A DNA stretch of 64,000 nt from QPIN01 sp965224575 (GTDB taxonomy: Bacteria > Pseudomonadota > Gammaproteobacteria > Methylococcales > Methylomonadaceae), in NCBI GenBank assembly GCA_965224575.1, contig CBDCZQ010000006.1, positions 2,604,001 through 2,668,000 on the forward strand, given 5' to 3'. The notes under the pieces were generated by a model, which was not told where the DNA came from, did not search any database, and saw nothing but the letters and a program-made list of their open reading frames with translations. Position 1 is the stretch's first letter; every line of letters begins with the position of its first letter. The translations under genes were made by a program, and so were the position numbers. Shown piece after piece: positions 9,094 to 18,960 of this stretch.

Positions 9094-10182
9094 ATGTCTG
9101 GAAATTCGATAGGAAAATTATTTACAGTAACAACATTTGGCGAAAGTCATGGATTGGCTTTAGGTTGTACAATTGATGGCTGTCCACCCGGTATTTCTTT
9201 AACAGAAGAAGATATTCAATTTGATTTGGATAGAAGAAAACCGGGGACATCAAGACATACGACGCAAAGAAGAGAAGCTGATCAGGTGAAAATTCTTTCC
9301 GGTGTGTTTGAAGGAAAAACAACCGGTACACCTATTGGTCTAATGATTGAAAATACTGACCAAAGATCTAAAGATTATTCTAAAATCGCAGAATCCTTCC
9401 GTCCTGGACATGCGGATTATTCATATCAACATAAATATGGGTTTAGGGATTATCGAGGGGGTGGCAGGTCTTCAGCTCGTGAAACAGCAATGCGCGTGGC
9501 AGCAGGCGCCATTGCAAAAAAATACCTTAATGAAAAATTTAAGATAGAAATTTATGGTTATTTATCTCAACTAGGGCCTATTAAGGTTGAAAAAATAGAT
9601 TTAAGTATTATAGAAACCAATCCATTTTTTTGTCCCGATCCGGATAAAATAGCAGAAATGGAAAAATATATGGATGCACTCAGGAAAGAAGGTGATTCAA
9701 TAGGAGCTAAAGTCGAGGTGGTTGCAACTCATGTTCCACCAGGACTTGGAGAGCCTATTTTTGACAGGTTAGATGCTGAGTTAGCGCATAGCTTAATGAG
9801 TATTAATGCAGTTAAAGGTGTAGAAATAGGCGATGGTTTTGATTGTGTTAAGAGCAAAGGGACTTATTTTAGAGATGAAATAACACCTGATGGGTTTTTG
9901 AGCAATCATGCGGGAGGTATATTGGGCGGAATTTCTACGGGACAAAACATTGTCGCTCGTATTGCATTAAAACCCACTTCAAGTTTACGTCTTCCAGGAA
10001 AAAGCATTAATACTAAAGGTGAGGCAATAGAAGTCATCACCGAAGGACGACATGACCCCTGCGTTGGTATTAGAGCAACACCGATAGCGGAGGCGATGAT
10101 GGCAATTACAATAATGGATCATTTGTTACGTCATCGAGCGCAGAATATTGATGTTGATTCTGGTTTGCCTTTTTTAAGATAA
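9094..10182 (+). CDS. aroC: Chorismate synthase
   Basis: A 362-residue FMN-dependent enzyme converting 5-enolpyruvylshikimate 3-phosphate to chorismate, the branch-point of aromatic amino acid synthesis. N-terminal GESHG signature (residues 14-18), RHTTQRRE region near 50, and the central RGGGRSSARETA loop are all visible. Length is standard. Lies directly after prmB with a 6-base gap and before an MFS gene. Confidence 0.98.
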   Translation: MSGNSIGKLFTVTTFGESHGLALGCTIDGCPPGISLTEEDIQFDLDRRKPGTSRHTTQRREADQVKILSGVFEGKTTGTPIGLMIENTDQRSKDYSKIAESFRPGHADYSYQHKYGFRDYRGGGRSSARETAMRVAAGAIAKKYLNEKFKIEIYGYLSQLGPIKVEKIDLSIIETNPFFCPDPDKIAEMEKYMDALRKEGDSIGAKVEVVATHVPPGLGEPIFDRLDAELAHSLMSINAVKGVEIGDGFDCVKSKGTYFRDEITPDGFLSNHAGGILGGISTGQNIVARIALKPTSSLRLPGKSINTKGEAIEVITEGRHDPCVGIRATPIAEAMMAITIMDHLLRHRAQNIDVDSGLPFLR

Positions 10183-10232
10183 TAATTCGAAAATATTAAG
10201 CTATTTTTTATGCCTTATTAATAATTTAACTT

Positions 10233-11387
10233 ATGAGCGTTCCTTATTGGCGGTTATCCAGTTTCTATTTTTTTTATTTTGCAACGTTAGGGGGGTTTCT
10301 TCCTTATTGGAGTCTTTATTTAGAACATATTCATTTTAATGCAATAGAAATTGGTGAACTTTCGGCTTTAATGGTTGCAACTAAAGTGATAGCGCCAAAT
10401 TTATGGGGCTGGATTGCTGATCATACCGGAAAAAGTTTACGAATTATTCGTATCGCTTCTTTTTTTGCAGCATTAATCTTTGTTGGTTTTTTGTATAAAG
10501 ATAATTATATTTGGGTTGCGATGGTAACCATTGGTTTTAGTTTTTTTTGGAATGCGGCATTACCCCAATTTGAGGCAGCAACATTATTTCATTTGAAAGA
10601 GGAACCGCACAGGTATAGTAAAATAAGGCTGTGGGGGTCAATTGGGTTTATTCTCTCAGTTTTAGGCATTGGGCGAATTGTTGATTTTTATAGCATAGAT
10701 TATCTTCCAGAAATGATTGTGTGCTTATTGAGTTTGATTTGGTTAGTCAGCCTTATTACACCTGAAGTGCATGTTTTTCATAAAGAGAAAAATGTAATAG
10801 GAATATCAAAAATTGTAAAGCAACCAGAAGTTATTGCATTTTTTGTGGTCTATATGCTTTTACAATTAGCTCATGGTCCTTATTATGTTTTTTATTCTAT
10901 TTACCTGAATCAATTTAACTATACCTCTACGGTGATTGGATTATTATGGGCGTTAGGTGTCGGCGCTGAGGTTTTATTATTCGTGTTTATGAAACGAATA
11001 CTTGTCTGGTTTTCATTAAGAAGTATTTTGTTATTAAGTATCTTTTTTAGTATTTGTCGCTGGTTAATCATTGCTTTTTATGTTGAGTCATTATCGTCTA
11101 TGATTTTTGCTCAATTATTACACGCAGCGTCATTTGGATCTTCACATGTGGTGGCTATTCATCTGGTACATAAATATTTTGGTGAGCAACATCAAGGTAA
11201 AGGACAAGCACTTTATAGCAGTTTAAGTTTTGGTCTTGGTGGTATGATTGGTAGCTTGTTTAGTGGCTATTTTTGGGATTTATATGGTGCTTGGTTTGTT
11301 TATACATTGGCTGCATTTTCATGCCTTATTGCATTTATTATTGCTTATATTTGGGTTGGGCGAGAAAAACAGGCAATGTTAGACTAA
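10233..11387 (+). CDS. MFS transporter, HcaT-like
   Basis: A 384-residue membrane protein with about 12 hydrophobic segments and the opening SSFYFFYFATLGGFLPYW, resembling the MFS_1-like/HcaT family (3-phenylpropionate-permease relatives). WGWIADHTGKS after TM2 is the MFS loop 2-3 motif. Substrate unknown; HcaT relatives are often near aroC in methylotroph-type genomes without a proven role. It lies 50 bases after aroC and 38 before exbB, so may belong to the same operon. Confidence 0.85.
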   Translation: MSVPYWRLSSFYFFYFATLGGFLPYWSLYLEHIHFNAIEIGELSALMVATKVIAPNLWGWIADHTGKSLRIIRIASFFAALIFVGFLYKDNYIWVAMVTIGFSFFWNAALPQFEAATLFHLKEEPHRYSKIRLWGSIGFILSVLGIGRIVDFYSIDYLPEMIVCLLSLIWLVSLITPEVHVFHKEKNVIGISKIVKQPEVIAFFVVYMLLQLAHGPYYVFYSIYLNQFNYTSTVIGLLWALGVGAEVLLFVFMKRILVWFSLRSILLLSIFFSICRWLIIAFYVESLSSMIFAQLLHAASFGSSHVVAIHLVHKYFGEQHQGKGQALYSSLSFGLGGMIGSLFSGYFWDLYGAWFVYTLAAFSCLIAFIIAYIWVGREKQAMLD

Positions 11388-11425
11388 AATTATAATTAAT
11401 TTAAATAAATGATAGGTTTATATAC

Positions 11426-12040
11426 GTGTTTGATTTAATAAGAAGTGGCGGTTGGTTAATGTTTCCAATTATTATATGCTCAATTGGAGCGATGGGAATT
11501 ATTGTTGAACGTTTTTGGTCATTACAGCGAAACAAGATTCTTCCTTCTGAATTAGTGCCTCAAGTATTGAAGCTGGTAAGAACTAAAGAGTTAGATGAGC
11601 CTGTACTCAGGCGTATAAAAGCAAGTTCTCCTTTAGGTGCTATTTTATCTTCTGGCCTGGTTAATCGGCACCATGGTCGAGATATGATGAAAACCAGTAT
11701 TGAGGAAACAGGAAGACAAGTTGTCAGTGAATTAGAGCGTTTTTTAAATTCACTCGGAACGATTGCCTCCATTACTCCTTTATTAGGGTTGCTAGGTACA
11801 GTGGTTGGTATGATTAAAGTATTTGCTGCTCTAATGATGCATGGAGCAGGAGATCCGGGCGTATTGGCAGGCGGAATTTCAGAAGCTCTGATAACGACAG
11901 CTGCTGGGCTAACTGTTGCTATTCCTAGTCTTATTTTTCATCGATATTTTGAGCGTTTAGTGGATGAATATGTTTTGAATATGGAAGAAGAAGCGTTAAG
12001 GATGATTGATGTGATTGATGGGGATAGGGAGGAAGGGTAA
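11426..12040 (+). CDS. exbB: MotA/TolQ/ExbB proton channel family protein
   Basis: A 204-residue inner-membrane protein. Starts at GTG 11426, giving MFDLIRSGGWLMFPIIICS with TM1, then a cytoplasmic loop and two TM segments. The TPLLGLLGTVVGMIKVF segment of TM2 and the ITTAAGLTVAIPSLI segment of TM3 are characteristic of ExbB. It powers an energy-transducing complex with ExbD using the proton gradient. Overlaps exbD by one base (TAATG). A TonB partner is not in the window; linkage to lpxK is common in gammaproteobacteria. Confidence 0.9.
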   Translation: MFDLIRSGGWLMFPIIICSIGAMGIIVERFWSLQRNKILPSELVPQVLKLVRTKELDEPVLRRIKASSPLGAILSSGLVNRHHGRDMMKTSIEETGRQVVSELERFLNSLGTIASITPLLGLLGTVVGMIKVFAALMMHGAGDPGVLAGGISEALITTAAGLTVAIPSLIFHRYFERLVDEYVLNMEEEALRMIDVIDGDREEG

Positions 12041-12474
12041 TGAATTTTTCTAGTAAAAAAAGAACGCCTATTGAAGTGTCATTAACACCGATGATTGATG
12101 TTGTTTTTTTATTGTTGATTTTTTTTATGGTGACTACAACATTTGATCAGCAATCAGCTATAAAAATCAACTTACCTGAAGCAAATGGTGAGTCATCAAA
12201 ACATGAAAAAAAATATATCATGCTCACGATTAATGCCGAAGGAACCTATTTTATTTCTGATGATGAAGGGTTTTCTCATCAATTAATAAATCAGAAAACT
12301 GAAACATTGAGGCGAGCCTTAATTAAGGCAGCAGGAAAATCACGAGCGATTCCTTTTGTAATTAGTGCTGATGGTAAAACGCCTCACCAATCTGTAGTTA
12401 CAGCAATAGATATTGCTGCCGAATTAGGGTTTGCACGTGTAACATTTGCGACAAAAACTATTCCTGAAAGTTAA
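12040..12474 (+). CDS. exbD: ExbD/TolR family transporter subunit
   Basis: A 144-residue protein with a single N-terminal TM. TM segment VSLTPMIDVVFLLLIFFMVT contains the essential proton-path Asp, in the signature LTPMIDVVFLLLIFFM. The periplasmic domain is about 100 residues. Partner of the upstream ExbB with which it overlaps by one base. Eight bases upstream of lpxK. Confidence 0.93.
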   Translation: MNFSSKKRTPIEVSLTPMIDVVFLLLIFFMVTTTFDQQSAIKINLPEANGESSKHEKKYIMLTINAEGTYFISDDEGFSHQLINQKTETLRRALIKAAGKSRAIPFVISADGKTPHQSVVTAIDIAAELGFARVTFATKTIPES

Positions 12475-12482
12475 GGTTTAAT

Positions 12483-13481
12483 ATGAAAAAAGGTTTGTCT
12501 CGTTGGCTGCAAGATAGTTGGTATAAAGAAATGTATATTTCATCTGCATTGACGCCCTTGTCAATGCTTTATGATGATGTGATGAGGTTTAGACATTTTT
12601 TATATGAGAAAGGGATTTATAAAAAAACTAAATTATCAGTTCCGGTTATTATCGTAGGGAATATTACTGTTGGTGGTACAGGGAAAACACCATTAACGCT
12701 CTGGTTGGTCAGGTTTCTTATAGAAGAAGGGTTTAAACCAGGCATCATCAGTCGTGGTTATGGAGGCAATTCTGAAATTTGGCCATTATGGGTTGATAAT
12801 CAAAACAAGCCAGAACTGGTCGGTGATGAAGCCGTTTTAATGGCAAAACGGGCTGGTTGTCCAATGGTTGTCGGGCCAGAACGAGTTAAAGCAGCGCAAA
12901 TGCTTTTAGATAAATCAGATTGTGATCTGATTATATCTGATGATGGCTTACAGCACTATGCCTTAGAAAGAGATATTGAAATTGCAGTGATTGATGGTGA
13001 AAGACGTTTTGGTAACGGATATACTTTACCTTGTGGTCCTTTAAGAGAACCCATATCGCGTTTACAAAATGTTGACTTGATTATTGTTAATGGGGTTGCA
13101 GAGGAAGAAAATGAATTTTCTATGGCTACTGAGGGTGATGTTATCGTCAACTTAGTGACTAAAGAAGAAAAATTATTAAATCAATTCTCTAAATTACCCT
13201 GTCATGCACTGGCTGGGATAGGGAATCCAAATCGTTTTTTTGACTTGCTTGAACGAGAAGGAATTACTATAGAATCACATCCTTTTCAAGACCACCATCA
13301 ATTTACTGAAGAAGATATTAGCTTTAACGATAACAAGTTAGTTTTAATGACAGAAAAAGATGCAGTGAAATGCATGAGTTTTGCTACAGAAAAACATTGG
13401 TATTTACCAATTAAAGCAAAACCACAACAACAATTTATAGATAAACTCCTTACCCTCATAAAAGAGAAAATACGTGGATAA
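12483..13481 (+). CDS. lpxK: Tetraacyldisaccharide 4'-kinase
   Basis: A 332-residue enzyme that phosphorylates the 4' position of the lipid A precursor at the inner membrane. P-loop GNITVGGTGKTP is near residue 60; an N-terminal hydrophobic/amphipathic segment would place it at the membrane. SRGYGG and the DDGLQH segment (Asp and Asp/His catalytic region) are present. Its 3' end overlaps the Trm112 gene by 8 bases. Shares the operon with kdsB, so lipid A and Kdo activation are coexpressed. Confidence 0.97.
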   Translation: MKKGLSRWLQDSWYKEMYISSALTPLSMLYDDVMRFRHFLYEKGIYKKTKLSVPVIIVGNITVGGTGKTPLTLWLVRFLIEEGFKPGIISRGYGGNSEIWPLWVDNQNKPELVGDEAVLMAKRAGCPMVVGPERVKAAQMLLDKSDCDLIISDDGLQHYALERDIEIAVIDGERRFGNGYTLPCGPLREPISRLQNVDLIIVNGVAEEENEFSMATEGDVIVNLVTKEEKLLNQFSKLPCHALAGIGNPNRFFDLLEREGITIESHPFQDHHQFTEEDISFNDNKLVLMTEKDAVKCMSFATEKHWYLPIKAKPQQQFIDKLLTLIKEKIRG

Positions 13482-13665
13482 AAATTTACTGGATATTCTG
13501 GCTTGCCCATTATGTAAAAGCACTTTGATTTATAATCAAGATTTACAAGAATTATTATGTAAAGCAGATGGACTTGCTTTTCCTATTAAGGATGGTATTC
13601 CTGTTATGCTAGAAAATGAAGCACGTGAATTATCTAACGATGAAATTGATGCATTAAAAAAATAA
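13474..13665 (+). CDS. Trm112 family protein (YcaR-like)
   Basis: A 63-residue protein starting at GTG 13474, inside the lpxK end. LLDILACPLCKSTL with a C-x2-C motif and KDGIPVML near residue 41 are the Trm112/YcaR signature. The C-terminal zinc pair of eukaryotic Trm112 is absent, as usual in bacteria. Commonly sits between lpxK and kdsB. The stop codon directly abuts the kdsB ATG. Possible partner of methyltransferases; role in this operon unknown. Confidence 0.9.
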   Translation: MDKNLLDILACPLCKSTLIYNQDLQELLCKADGLAFPIKDGIPVMLENEARELSNDEIDALKK

Positions 13666-14445
13666 ATGAGCATCCCTTTTAAAGTTGTTATACCTGCACG
13701 ATATGCATCAACTCGGTTGCCTGGTAAACCGTTGCTGAGTATTGCAGGAAAACCAATGATTGCTCATGTTTGCCAGCGTGCTTTAGAGGCTGAAGCAGAA
13801 TCAGTGGTAGTGGCAACTGATGATCAAAGAATTTACGATAAGGTTAATGATTTGGGGTTAAAAGTGCTGATGACTGACCCAAATCATCAAAGTGGAACAG
13901 AAAGAATAAATCAAGTAGCAGAACAATTAGGTTGGACGGATGAAACTATTGTCGTTAATTTGCAAGGAGATGAACCTTTAATTCCACCCTCATATATTAA
14001 GGATGTTGCGTTAGCACTGGGAAGTCAAAAAAAAGCGGGGATAGCAACCTTGGCGGCAAAAATACTAGAAGAAGGTGAAATTTTTAATCCTAACTCAGTA
14101 AAGGTTGTGCTGAATAAAGATAATTATGCTTTATATTTTAGTCGGGCGGCAATACCTTGGGATCGAAATTCATTTTCATTGTCTGGGGGGGCGGCTTCTA
14201 AGGAAATGCCTTATTTAAGACATATAGGGCTCTATGCATATACAGTAAAGTTTTTGAAAAATTATTGTTCATGGAAACCCTCTGTTTTAGAAACTATTGA
14301 ATCATTAGAGCAATTAAGAATACTATGGCATGGAGAACCGATTCTTGTTAAAACAGTAACAAAAACACCTGATGCAGGGGTAGATACCCAGGCTGATTTA
14401 TCACGTGTTGAGGCGGTGATTTTAGGAAACCTAAATCATTCATAG
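13666..14445 (+). CDS. kdsB: 3-deoxy-manno-octulosonate cytidylyltransferase
   Basis: A 259-residue enzyme that activates Kdo as CMP-Kdo for transfer to lipid A. N-terminal PARYASTRLPGKPL nucleotide-binding motif, VVATDD near 48 and NLQGDEPLI near 100 are typical. Length is normal. Starts immediately after the Trm112 stop. A weak T-rich stretch follows at 14457-14480, without a convincing stem. Last gene of the prmB-kdsB run. Confidence 0.97.
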   Translation: MSIPFKVVIPARYASTRLPGKPLLSIAGKPMIAHVCQRALEAEAESVVVATDDQRIYDKVNDLGLKVLMTDPNHQSGTERINQVAEQLGWTDETIVVNLQGDEPLIPPSYIKDVALALGSQKKAGIATLAAKILEEGEIFNPNSVKVVLNKDNYALYFSRAAIPWDRNSFSLSGGAASKEMPYLRHIGLYAYTVKFLKNYCSWKPSVLETIESLEQLRILWHGEPILVKTVTKTPDAGVDTQADLSRVEAVILGNLNHS

Positions 14446-14571
14446 CCATCTCTCTATTTTTCAATACCACTGAAAAAGACCCTACTAGAATCTTCATACC
14501 CTTCAAATCAGGTTATAATACTTTCTTTATGTTGAATTATTAATAACCTTCAAATTTCTTAAGAGCCATTA

Positions 14572-15759
14572 ATGGAAGAGTTTCACAGGATTAGTCGTCT
14601 CCCCCCGTATGTCTTTAATATCGTTAACGACCTTAAAGCAAAAGCTCGCTCAGAAGGCGAAGACATTATAGACTTCGGAATGGGTAATCCAGACCAGCCC
14701 ACACCTAAACATATCGTCGCAAAAATGGTTGAGGCTGCAGAGCGCGATGATACTCACAGGTATTCACTTTCTCGTGGAATCCCTCGGTTAAGAAAAGCTA
14801 TATGTCAATGGTATAAAAATCGGTTTGATGTTGATTTAGATCCTGAATCTGAAGCAATTGTGACTATAGGATCTAAAGAAGGTCTGGCGCATTTAGCTTT
14901 AGCTACTTTAGGGCCTGGTGATGTTGTTCTTGTTCCTAACCCTGCTTATCCAATCCATCCGTATGGTGTTGTTATTGCAGGAGCTGATTTACGGCATATC
15001 AAAATGGTTCCTGGTGTTGATTTTTTTGAAGAGCTACATAAAGCGATTGATGACTCTTGGCCTAAGCCCAAAATGCTGATTCTTAATTTTCCTGGTAATC
15101 CTACTAGTCAATGTGTGGAATTAGATTTTTTTGAAAAGGTCGTGGCTATTGCCAAAGAACATAATATCTGGGTAGTTCATGATATTGCTTATGCGGATAT
15201 TGTTTTTGATGGATATAAAGCCCCCTCTATACTACAAATAGATGGGGCTAAAGATATTGCTGTTGAATTTTATTCTCTATCAAAAAGTTATAATATGCCA
15301 GGATGGAGAGTAGGGTTTATGTGTGGAAATAAAACCTTGGTTGCCGCATTAACCAGAATTAAATCCTACCTAGATTATGGAATGTTTACTCCGATTCAGG
15401 TGGCTGCAATTGCTGCGTTAGAAGGACCTCAGGATTGCGTTGCTGAAATTTGTGAGATTTACAGAAGTAGAAGAGATGTACTTTGCGATGGTTTAAATGC
15501 AATGGGATGGAAAATAGAAAAGCCAAAAGCTACGATGTTTGTTTGGGCTCCTATTCCAGAACAGTACAAAGAAATGGGGTCTTTAGAGTTTTGTAAAAAA
15601 ATGATAATTGATGCAAAAGTGGCAGTATCCCCAGGTGTTGGTTTTGGTCAATATGGTGATGATCATGTCCGCTTCAGTCTAATTGAAAATGAACATAGAA
15701 CAAGGCAAGCGCTTAGGGGAATAAGAAGCATGCTTAAGAAAGATGGCGTTTTAGGGTAA
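14572..15759 (+). CDS. alaC: Alanine/glutamate-pyruvate aminotransferase
   Basis: A 395-residue PLP enzyme, fold-type I class I/II aminotransferase. SLSKSYNMPGWRVGF contains the PLP-binding Lys; NFPGNPTSQ and NPAYPIHPYG are family motifs. Closest recognisable subfamily is AlaC/YfdZ, which makes alanine from pyruvate and glutamate. It precedes hom by 31 bases and forms an amino-acid-synthesis run alaC-hom-thrC, an arrangement common in beta- and gammaproteobacteria. It might instead serve aspartate or another substrate; the sequence does not settle that. Confidence 0.88.
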   Translation: MEEFHRISRLPPYVFNIVNDLKAKARSEGEDIIDFGMGNPDQPTPKHIVAKMVEAAERDDTHRYSLSRGIPRLRKAICQWYKNRFDVDLDPESEAIVTIGSKEGLAHLALATLGPGDVVLVPNPAYPIHPYGVVIAGADLRHIKMVPGVDFFEELHKAIDDSWPKPKMLILNFPGNPTSQCVELDFFEKVVAIAKEHNIWVVHDIAYADIVFDGYKAPSILQIDGAKDIAVEFYSLSKSYNMPGWRVGFMCGNKTLVAALTRIKSYLDYGMFTPIQVAAIAALEGPQDCVAEICEIYRSRRDVLCDGLNAMGWKIEKPKATMFVWAPIPEQYKEMGSLEFCKKMIIDAKVAVSPGVGFGQYGDDHVRFSLIENEHRTRQALRGIRSMLKKDGVLG

Positions 15760-15790
15760 TATTTAACACAAAAAAGTTTTAGGAGTTATA

Positions 15791-17101
15791 TTGAAACCGG
15801 TAAAAGTTGGTGTTTTAGGATTAGGTACTGTAGGTGGTGGTGTTGTCAATGTGCTTACAAGAAATGCAAAAGAAATTTCTCGCCGGGCAGGCAGGGAAAT
15901 TTTAGTCACTCGTGCTTCAGCTAGAAATTTAACTCAGGAAAGAATTTGTGATACCCAAGGGATAGAGCTAACCACAAATTCTTTGGATATTATTAATGAC
16001 CCTGAAATTGATATTATTCTAGAACTGATTGGCGGAACGACTCTAGCAAAAGATCTGGTTTTGCAAGCGATAGAAAATGGCAAACATATTGTAACGGCAA
16101 ACAAAGCACTTATTGCTTTATACGGGAATGAAATTTTTGCTAAAGCCAGCGAAAAAGGTGTGATGGTTTTGTTTGAAGCGGCTGTTGCTGGTGGTATTCC
16201 CATTATAAAAGCGATTCGTGAAGGACTTAGTGGCAACCAGATTGAATGGCTGGCAGGAATAATTAACGGAACAGGAAATTTTATCCTCACAGAAATGCGC
16301 GATAAAGGTCGTGATTTTTCTGACGTTTTAGCAGAAGCGCAAGCGTTAGGTTATGCAGAAGCAGATCCTACTTTTGATGTAGAAGGAATTGATGCTGGAC
16401 ATAAACTGGCTATTTTAGCTTCATTAGCCTTTGGCATACCGCTACAATTTGAAAAAGTATTTACCGAAGGAATAACCAAAATTACACGAGCTGATGTTGA
16501 ATATGCAGAAGAGCTGGGTTATCGCATTAAACATTTAGGTATTGCCCGTAAAACAGAGCAAGGAATAGAATTAAGAGTACATCCAACACTAATTCCTGAA
16601 CGGCGATTGATAGCAAACGTAGATGGTGTAATGAATGCTGTTTTAGTTCAAGGTGATGCGGTCGGGCCTACTCTCTATTATGGTGCAGGTGCAGGTGCAG
16701 AGCCTACGGCATCAGCTGTTATTTCTGATGTAGTGGATATAGTTAGAGTATTGACTGGTGACCCTGAACATAGAGTTCCACATCTAGCATTTCAAGAAGA
16801 TGCGATTAGTGACATTCCCGTTTTAACATCAGAGCAAATAAAGACTGCTTATTATTTGCGTTTGACTGCTGAAGATAAACCAGGTGTTTTAGCTGAAGTC
16901 ACTCGGATTTTAGCAAGTCATAATATAAGTATTGAGGCATTGATTCAAAAAGAACCGTTAGAAGGAAAAACGGTTGTCCCAGTTATTATGCTGACACAAA
17001 CTACATTAGAAAAAGAAATGAATGCAGCAATCATAGAGATTGAAGCATTATCAACTATTACTGGCTCAATCAGCCGAATTCGCTTAGAAACATTAGGGTA
17101 A
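15791..17101 (+). CDS. hom: Homoserine dehydrogenase
   Basis: A 436-residue enzyme reducing aspartate semialdehyde to homoserine for threonine and methionine. Starts at TTG 15791, with AGGAG 6 bases upstream. N-terminal NAD(P) site GVLGLGTVGGG, the GIINGTGNFILTEM catalytic region near residue 155, and a C-terminal ACT domain (YYLRLTAEDKPGVLAEVT, about residues 350-436) that normally gives feedback control by threonine. Monofunctional: no aspartokinase domain. Four bases before thrC. Confidence 0.96.
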   Translation: MKPVKVGVLGLGTVGGGVVNVLTRNAKEISRRAGREILVTRASARNLTQERICDTQGIELTTNSLDIINDPEIDIILELIGGTTLAKDLVLQAIENGKHIVTANKALIALYGNEIFAKASEKGVMVLFEAAVAGGIPIIKAIREGLSGNQIEWLAGIINGTGNFILTEMRDKGRDFSDVLAEAQALGYAEADPTFDVEGIDAGHKLAILASLAFGIPLQFEKVFTEGITKITRADVEYAEELGYRIKHLGIARKTEQGIELRVHPTLIPERRLIANVDGVMNAVLVQGDAVGPTLYYGAGAGAEPTASAVISDVVDIVRVLTGDPEHRVPHLAFQEDAISDIPVLTSEQIKTAYYLRLTAEDKPGVLAEVTRILASHNISIEALIQKEPLEGKTVVPVIMLTQTTLEKEMNAAIIEIEALSTITGSISRIRLETLG

Positions 17102-17105
17102 AAAT

Positions 17106-18194
17106 ATGTCGACTCGATACACAGGATTAATAGAACGCTATAAAAAACGCCTGCCAGTTAATGATGATGCTCGTATTATCAGTCTGGGTGAAGGAAATAC
17201 ACCGTTAATTCAGTTGCAAAATATTCCAAAACTAATCGGTAAAGATGTTGATATTTATGTCAAATATGAAGGATTAAATCCAACAGGGTCATTTAAAGAT
17301 CGCGGCATGACTATGGCTGTGAGCAAAGCTGTTGAAGAAGGTAGTCAGGCAATTATTTGTGCATCAACGGGGAATACCTCTGCTTCTGCTGCGGCTTATG
17401 CAGTAAGAGCAGGAATCAAAGCCTTTGTGTTAATCCCTGATGGAAAAATAGCACTAGGAAAATTAGCGCAAACGCTAATGTATGGTGCTGAAATTATCCA
17501 GATTAATGGTAACTTTGATGATGGTATGTCGTTGGTTAAAGAAATTGTTGATCATGCCCCCGTGACTATCGTTAATTCCATCAATCCATTTCGAATTGAT
17601 GGACAAAAAACAGCAGCATTTGAGATTGTCGATGAGTTAGGTGATGCACCAGACTACCATTGTTTGCCAGTAGGAAATGCAGGAAATATAACCGCTTATT
17701 GGAAAGGCTATACAGAGTATGCAACAGACCAAGGTGGATTAAAAGCAGTAGCGACTAAATGTCCCATAATGTGTGGTTACCAAGCAGCAGGTGCTGCACC
17801 CTTTATAAGCGGTAAAATGATAGACAACCCAGAAACTATTGCTACAGCAATTCGCATAGGCAGGCCCCAATCATGGGACTTTGCCTGGAATGCACAAAAA
17901 GAGTCGGGTGGTTGGTTTGATTGTTTTAGCGATGAAAAAATCTTAGAAGCACATAAAATGCTTTCATCAAATGAAGGAATTTTTTGTGAACCTGCATCTG
18001 CAACATCATTAGCAGGTGCTTTAAAAGATATTGAAAGCGGAAAAATCCCAGAAGGCAGTAAAATTGTATGTACTCTAACGGGGAATGGATTGAAAGATCC
18101 TGACACGGCGATTAGTCAATGCAAAGATTCTCACCCTGTGACTATTGAAGCAACGTTGGATGCGGTGAAAAAAGCTATATTGGATCAAATGTAA
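17106..18194 (+). CDS. thrC: Threonine synthase
   Basis: A 362-residue PLP enzyme converting O-phosphohomoserine to threonine. NPTGSFKDRGMTMAV has the PLP lysine near residue 63, and STGNTSAS follows; the short-form architecture fits the fold-type II class. Pairs with hom four bases upstream. A candidate stem-loop follows at 18218. Confidence 0.96.
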   Translation: MSTRYTGLIERYKKRLPVNDDARIISLGEGNTPLIQLQNIPKLIGKDVDIYVKYEGLNPTGSFKDRGMTMAVSKAVEEGSQAIICASTGNTSASAAAYAVRAGIKAFVLIPDGKIALGKLAQTLMYGAEIIQINGNFDDGMSLVKEIVDHAPVTIVNSINPFRIDGQKTAAFEIVDELGDAPDYHCLPVGNAGNITAYWKGYTEYATDQGGLKAVATKCPIMCGYQAAGAAPFISGKMIDNPETIATAIRIGRPQSWDFAWNAQKESGGWFDCFSDEKILEAHKMLSSNEGIFCEPASATSLAGALKDIESGKIPEGSKIVCTLTGNGLKDPDTAISQCKDSHPVTIEATLDAVKKAILDQM

Positions 18195-18217
18195 AATATA
18201 AGTTTTTAATTACAAAA

Positions 18218-18240
18218 AACCGGCTTTATACCGGTTATTT
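18218..18240 (+). terminator. Possible terminator after thrC
   Basis: Stem AACCGG (18218-18223) and CCGGTT (18231-18236) with a 7-base loop, preceded by a run of A and followed by TTATTT-type sequence. The stem is short and the T-run interrupted, so efficiency may be low. The A-rich left side could make it work for the opposite strand as well. Confidence 0.5.
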
Positions 18241-18298
18241 ACGGAGTAAGATAGGTCGAGAGTGTTAATAGATTTTTTTTTGAAAATAAAAAAGGTAA

Positions 18299-18463
18299 TT
18301 AATTAATAAGTTGGGGTATACCAACAAATACGGCTGGAATTGCAAATAAAACTGAAATAGTAATGATTGCCTGATGTTTGATTCTGCGTTTCAGGTTTAA
18401 CATCAACGGCTCATCTTTAATTGAATCAGTTTGCTTTTGTGCTAATGATGTCTCTATAGGCAT
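18299..18463 (-). CDS. Small single-pass membrane protein
   Basis: A 54-residue protein starting MPIETSLAQKQ. I prefer this start because AGGAGC lies 9 bases upstream; a longer frame to 18523 lacks that. A hydrophilic N-terminus with a basic KRRIKH stretch is followed by a C-terminal TM segment (IITISVLFAIPAVFVG). No known family. It converges on thrC and is isolated. Confidence 0.5.
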   Translation of the reverse strand: MPIETSLAQKQTDSIKDEPLMLNLKRRIKHQAIITISVLFAIPAVFVGIPQLIN

Positions 18464-18808
18464 AAAAAATTGCTCCTTTAAAATAGTTAATAAAATTCCA
18501 ATTTTTAAATTGGTTTGTGTCATTAAATATAGTTGAAATTACCAAGAACACTGAAGTAATTGTAAATATTTTTCTTAGCTATAAGTGAGCTCAAAAGGTT
18601 AAGAAAAATTAGCTTTAACTAAAGCTAGGCACTAGCGCCACTTTCTTCATAAAATTTCTTACTTCAGTAAAACAATAGAGAGTAGATAGCTGATAGAAAG
18701 TTCAAAACTATAACTTCTTGTCTGAAGCTTTGATACTAATCGTTAAACACTTAACAGAGAATGAATCAAATTCTTCATATTCATGTGCAAGGAGTGATTA
18801 AAAGTGAT

Positions 18809-18895
18809 GTGGTATTGGCTAATAGCTCTATTGTTAACCCAACATCTTTAGCGGTTGTGGTGTTGGGTTGCCAAAAATGTGGCAGTTCAACCTAC
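18809..18895 (+). repeat. Dispersed repeat A, copy 1 (diverged)
   Basis: An ~87-base copy of a repeat whose consensus begins TAGGTTGGGCTAACGG, has TTATCGTTAACCCAA in the middle, and ends with a GGCAGCCCAACCTAC-like arm. This copy is diverged (ATTGGCTAATAGCTC). Other copies are at 30335, 38823, 58296 and a fragment at 20942. Terminal GTAGGTTGG/CCAACCTAC arms are inverted repeats. Confidence 0.75.
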
Positions 18896-18960
18896 ATATT
18901 TTTATTTCCTTCACTTTTAATTACACCCATATGCAGGAAGATTAATTATTGTCAGTTATC

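Noticed and set aside
14446..14571. Intrinsic terminator after kdsB
   Set aside because: The TTTTTCA/TGAAAAA pairing is purely A/T with no GC core and no following T-run.
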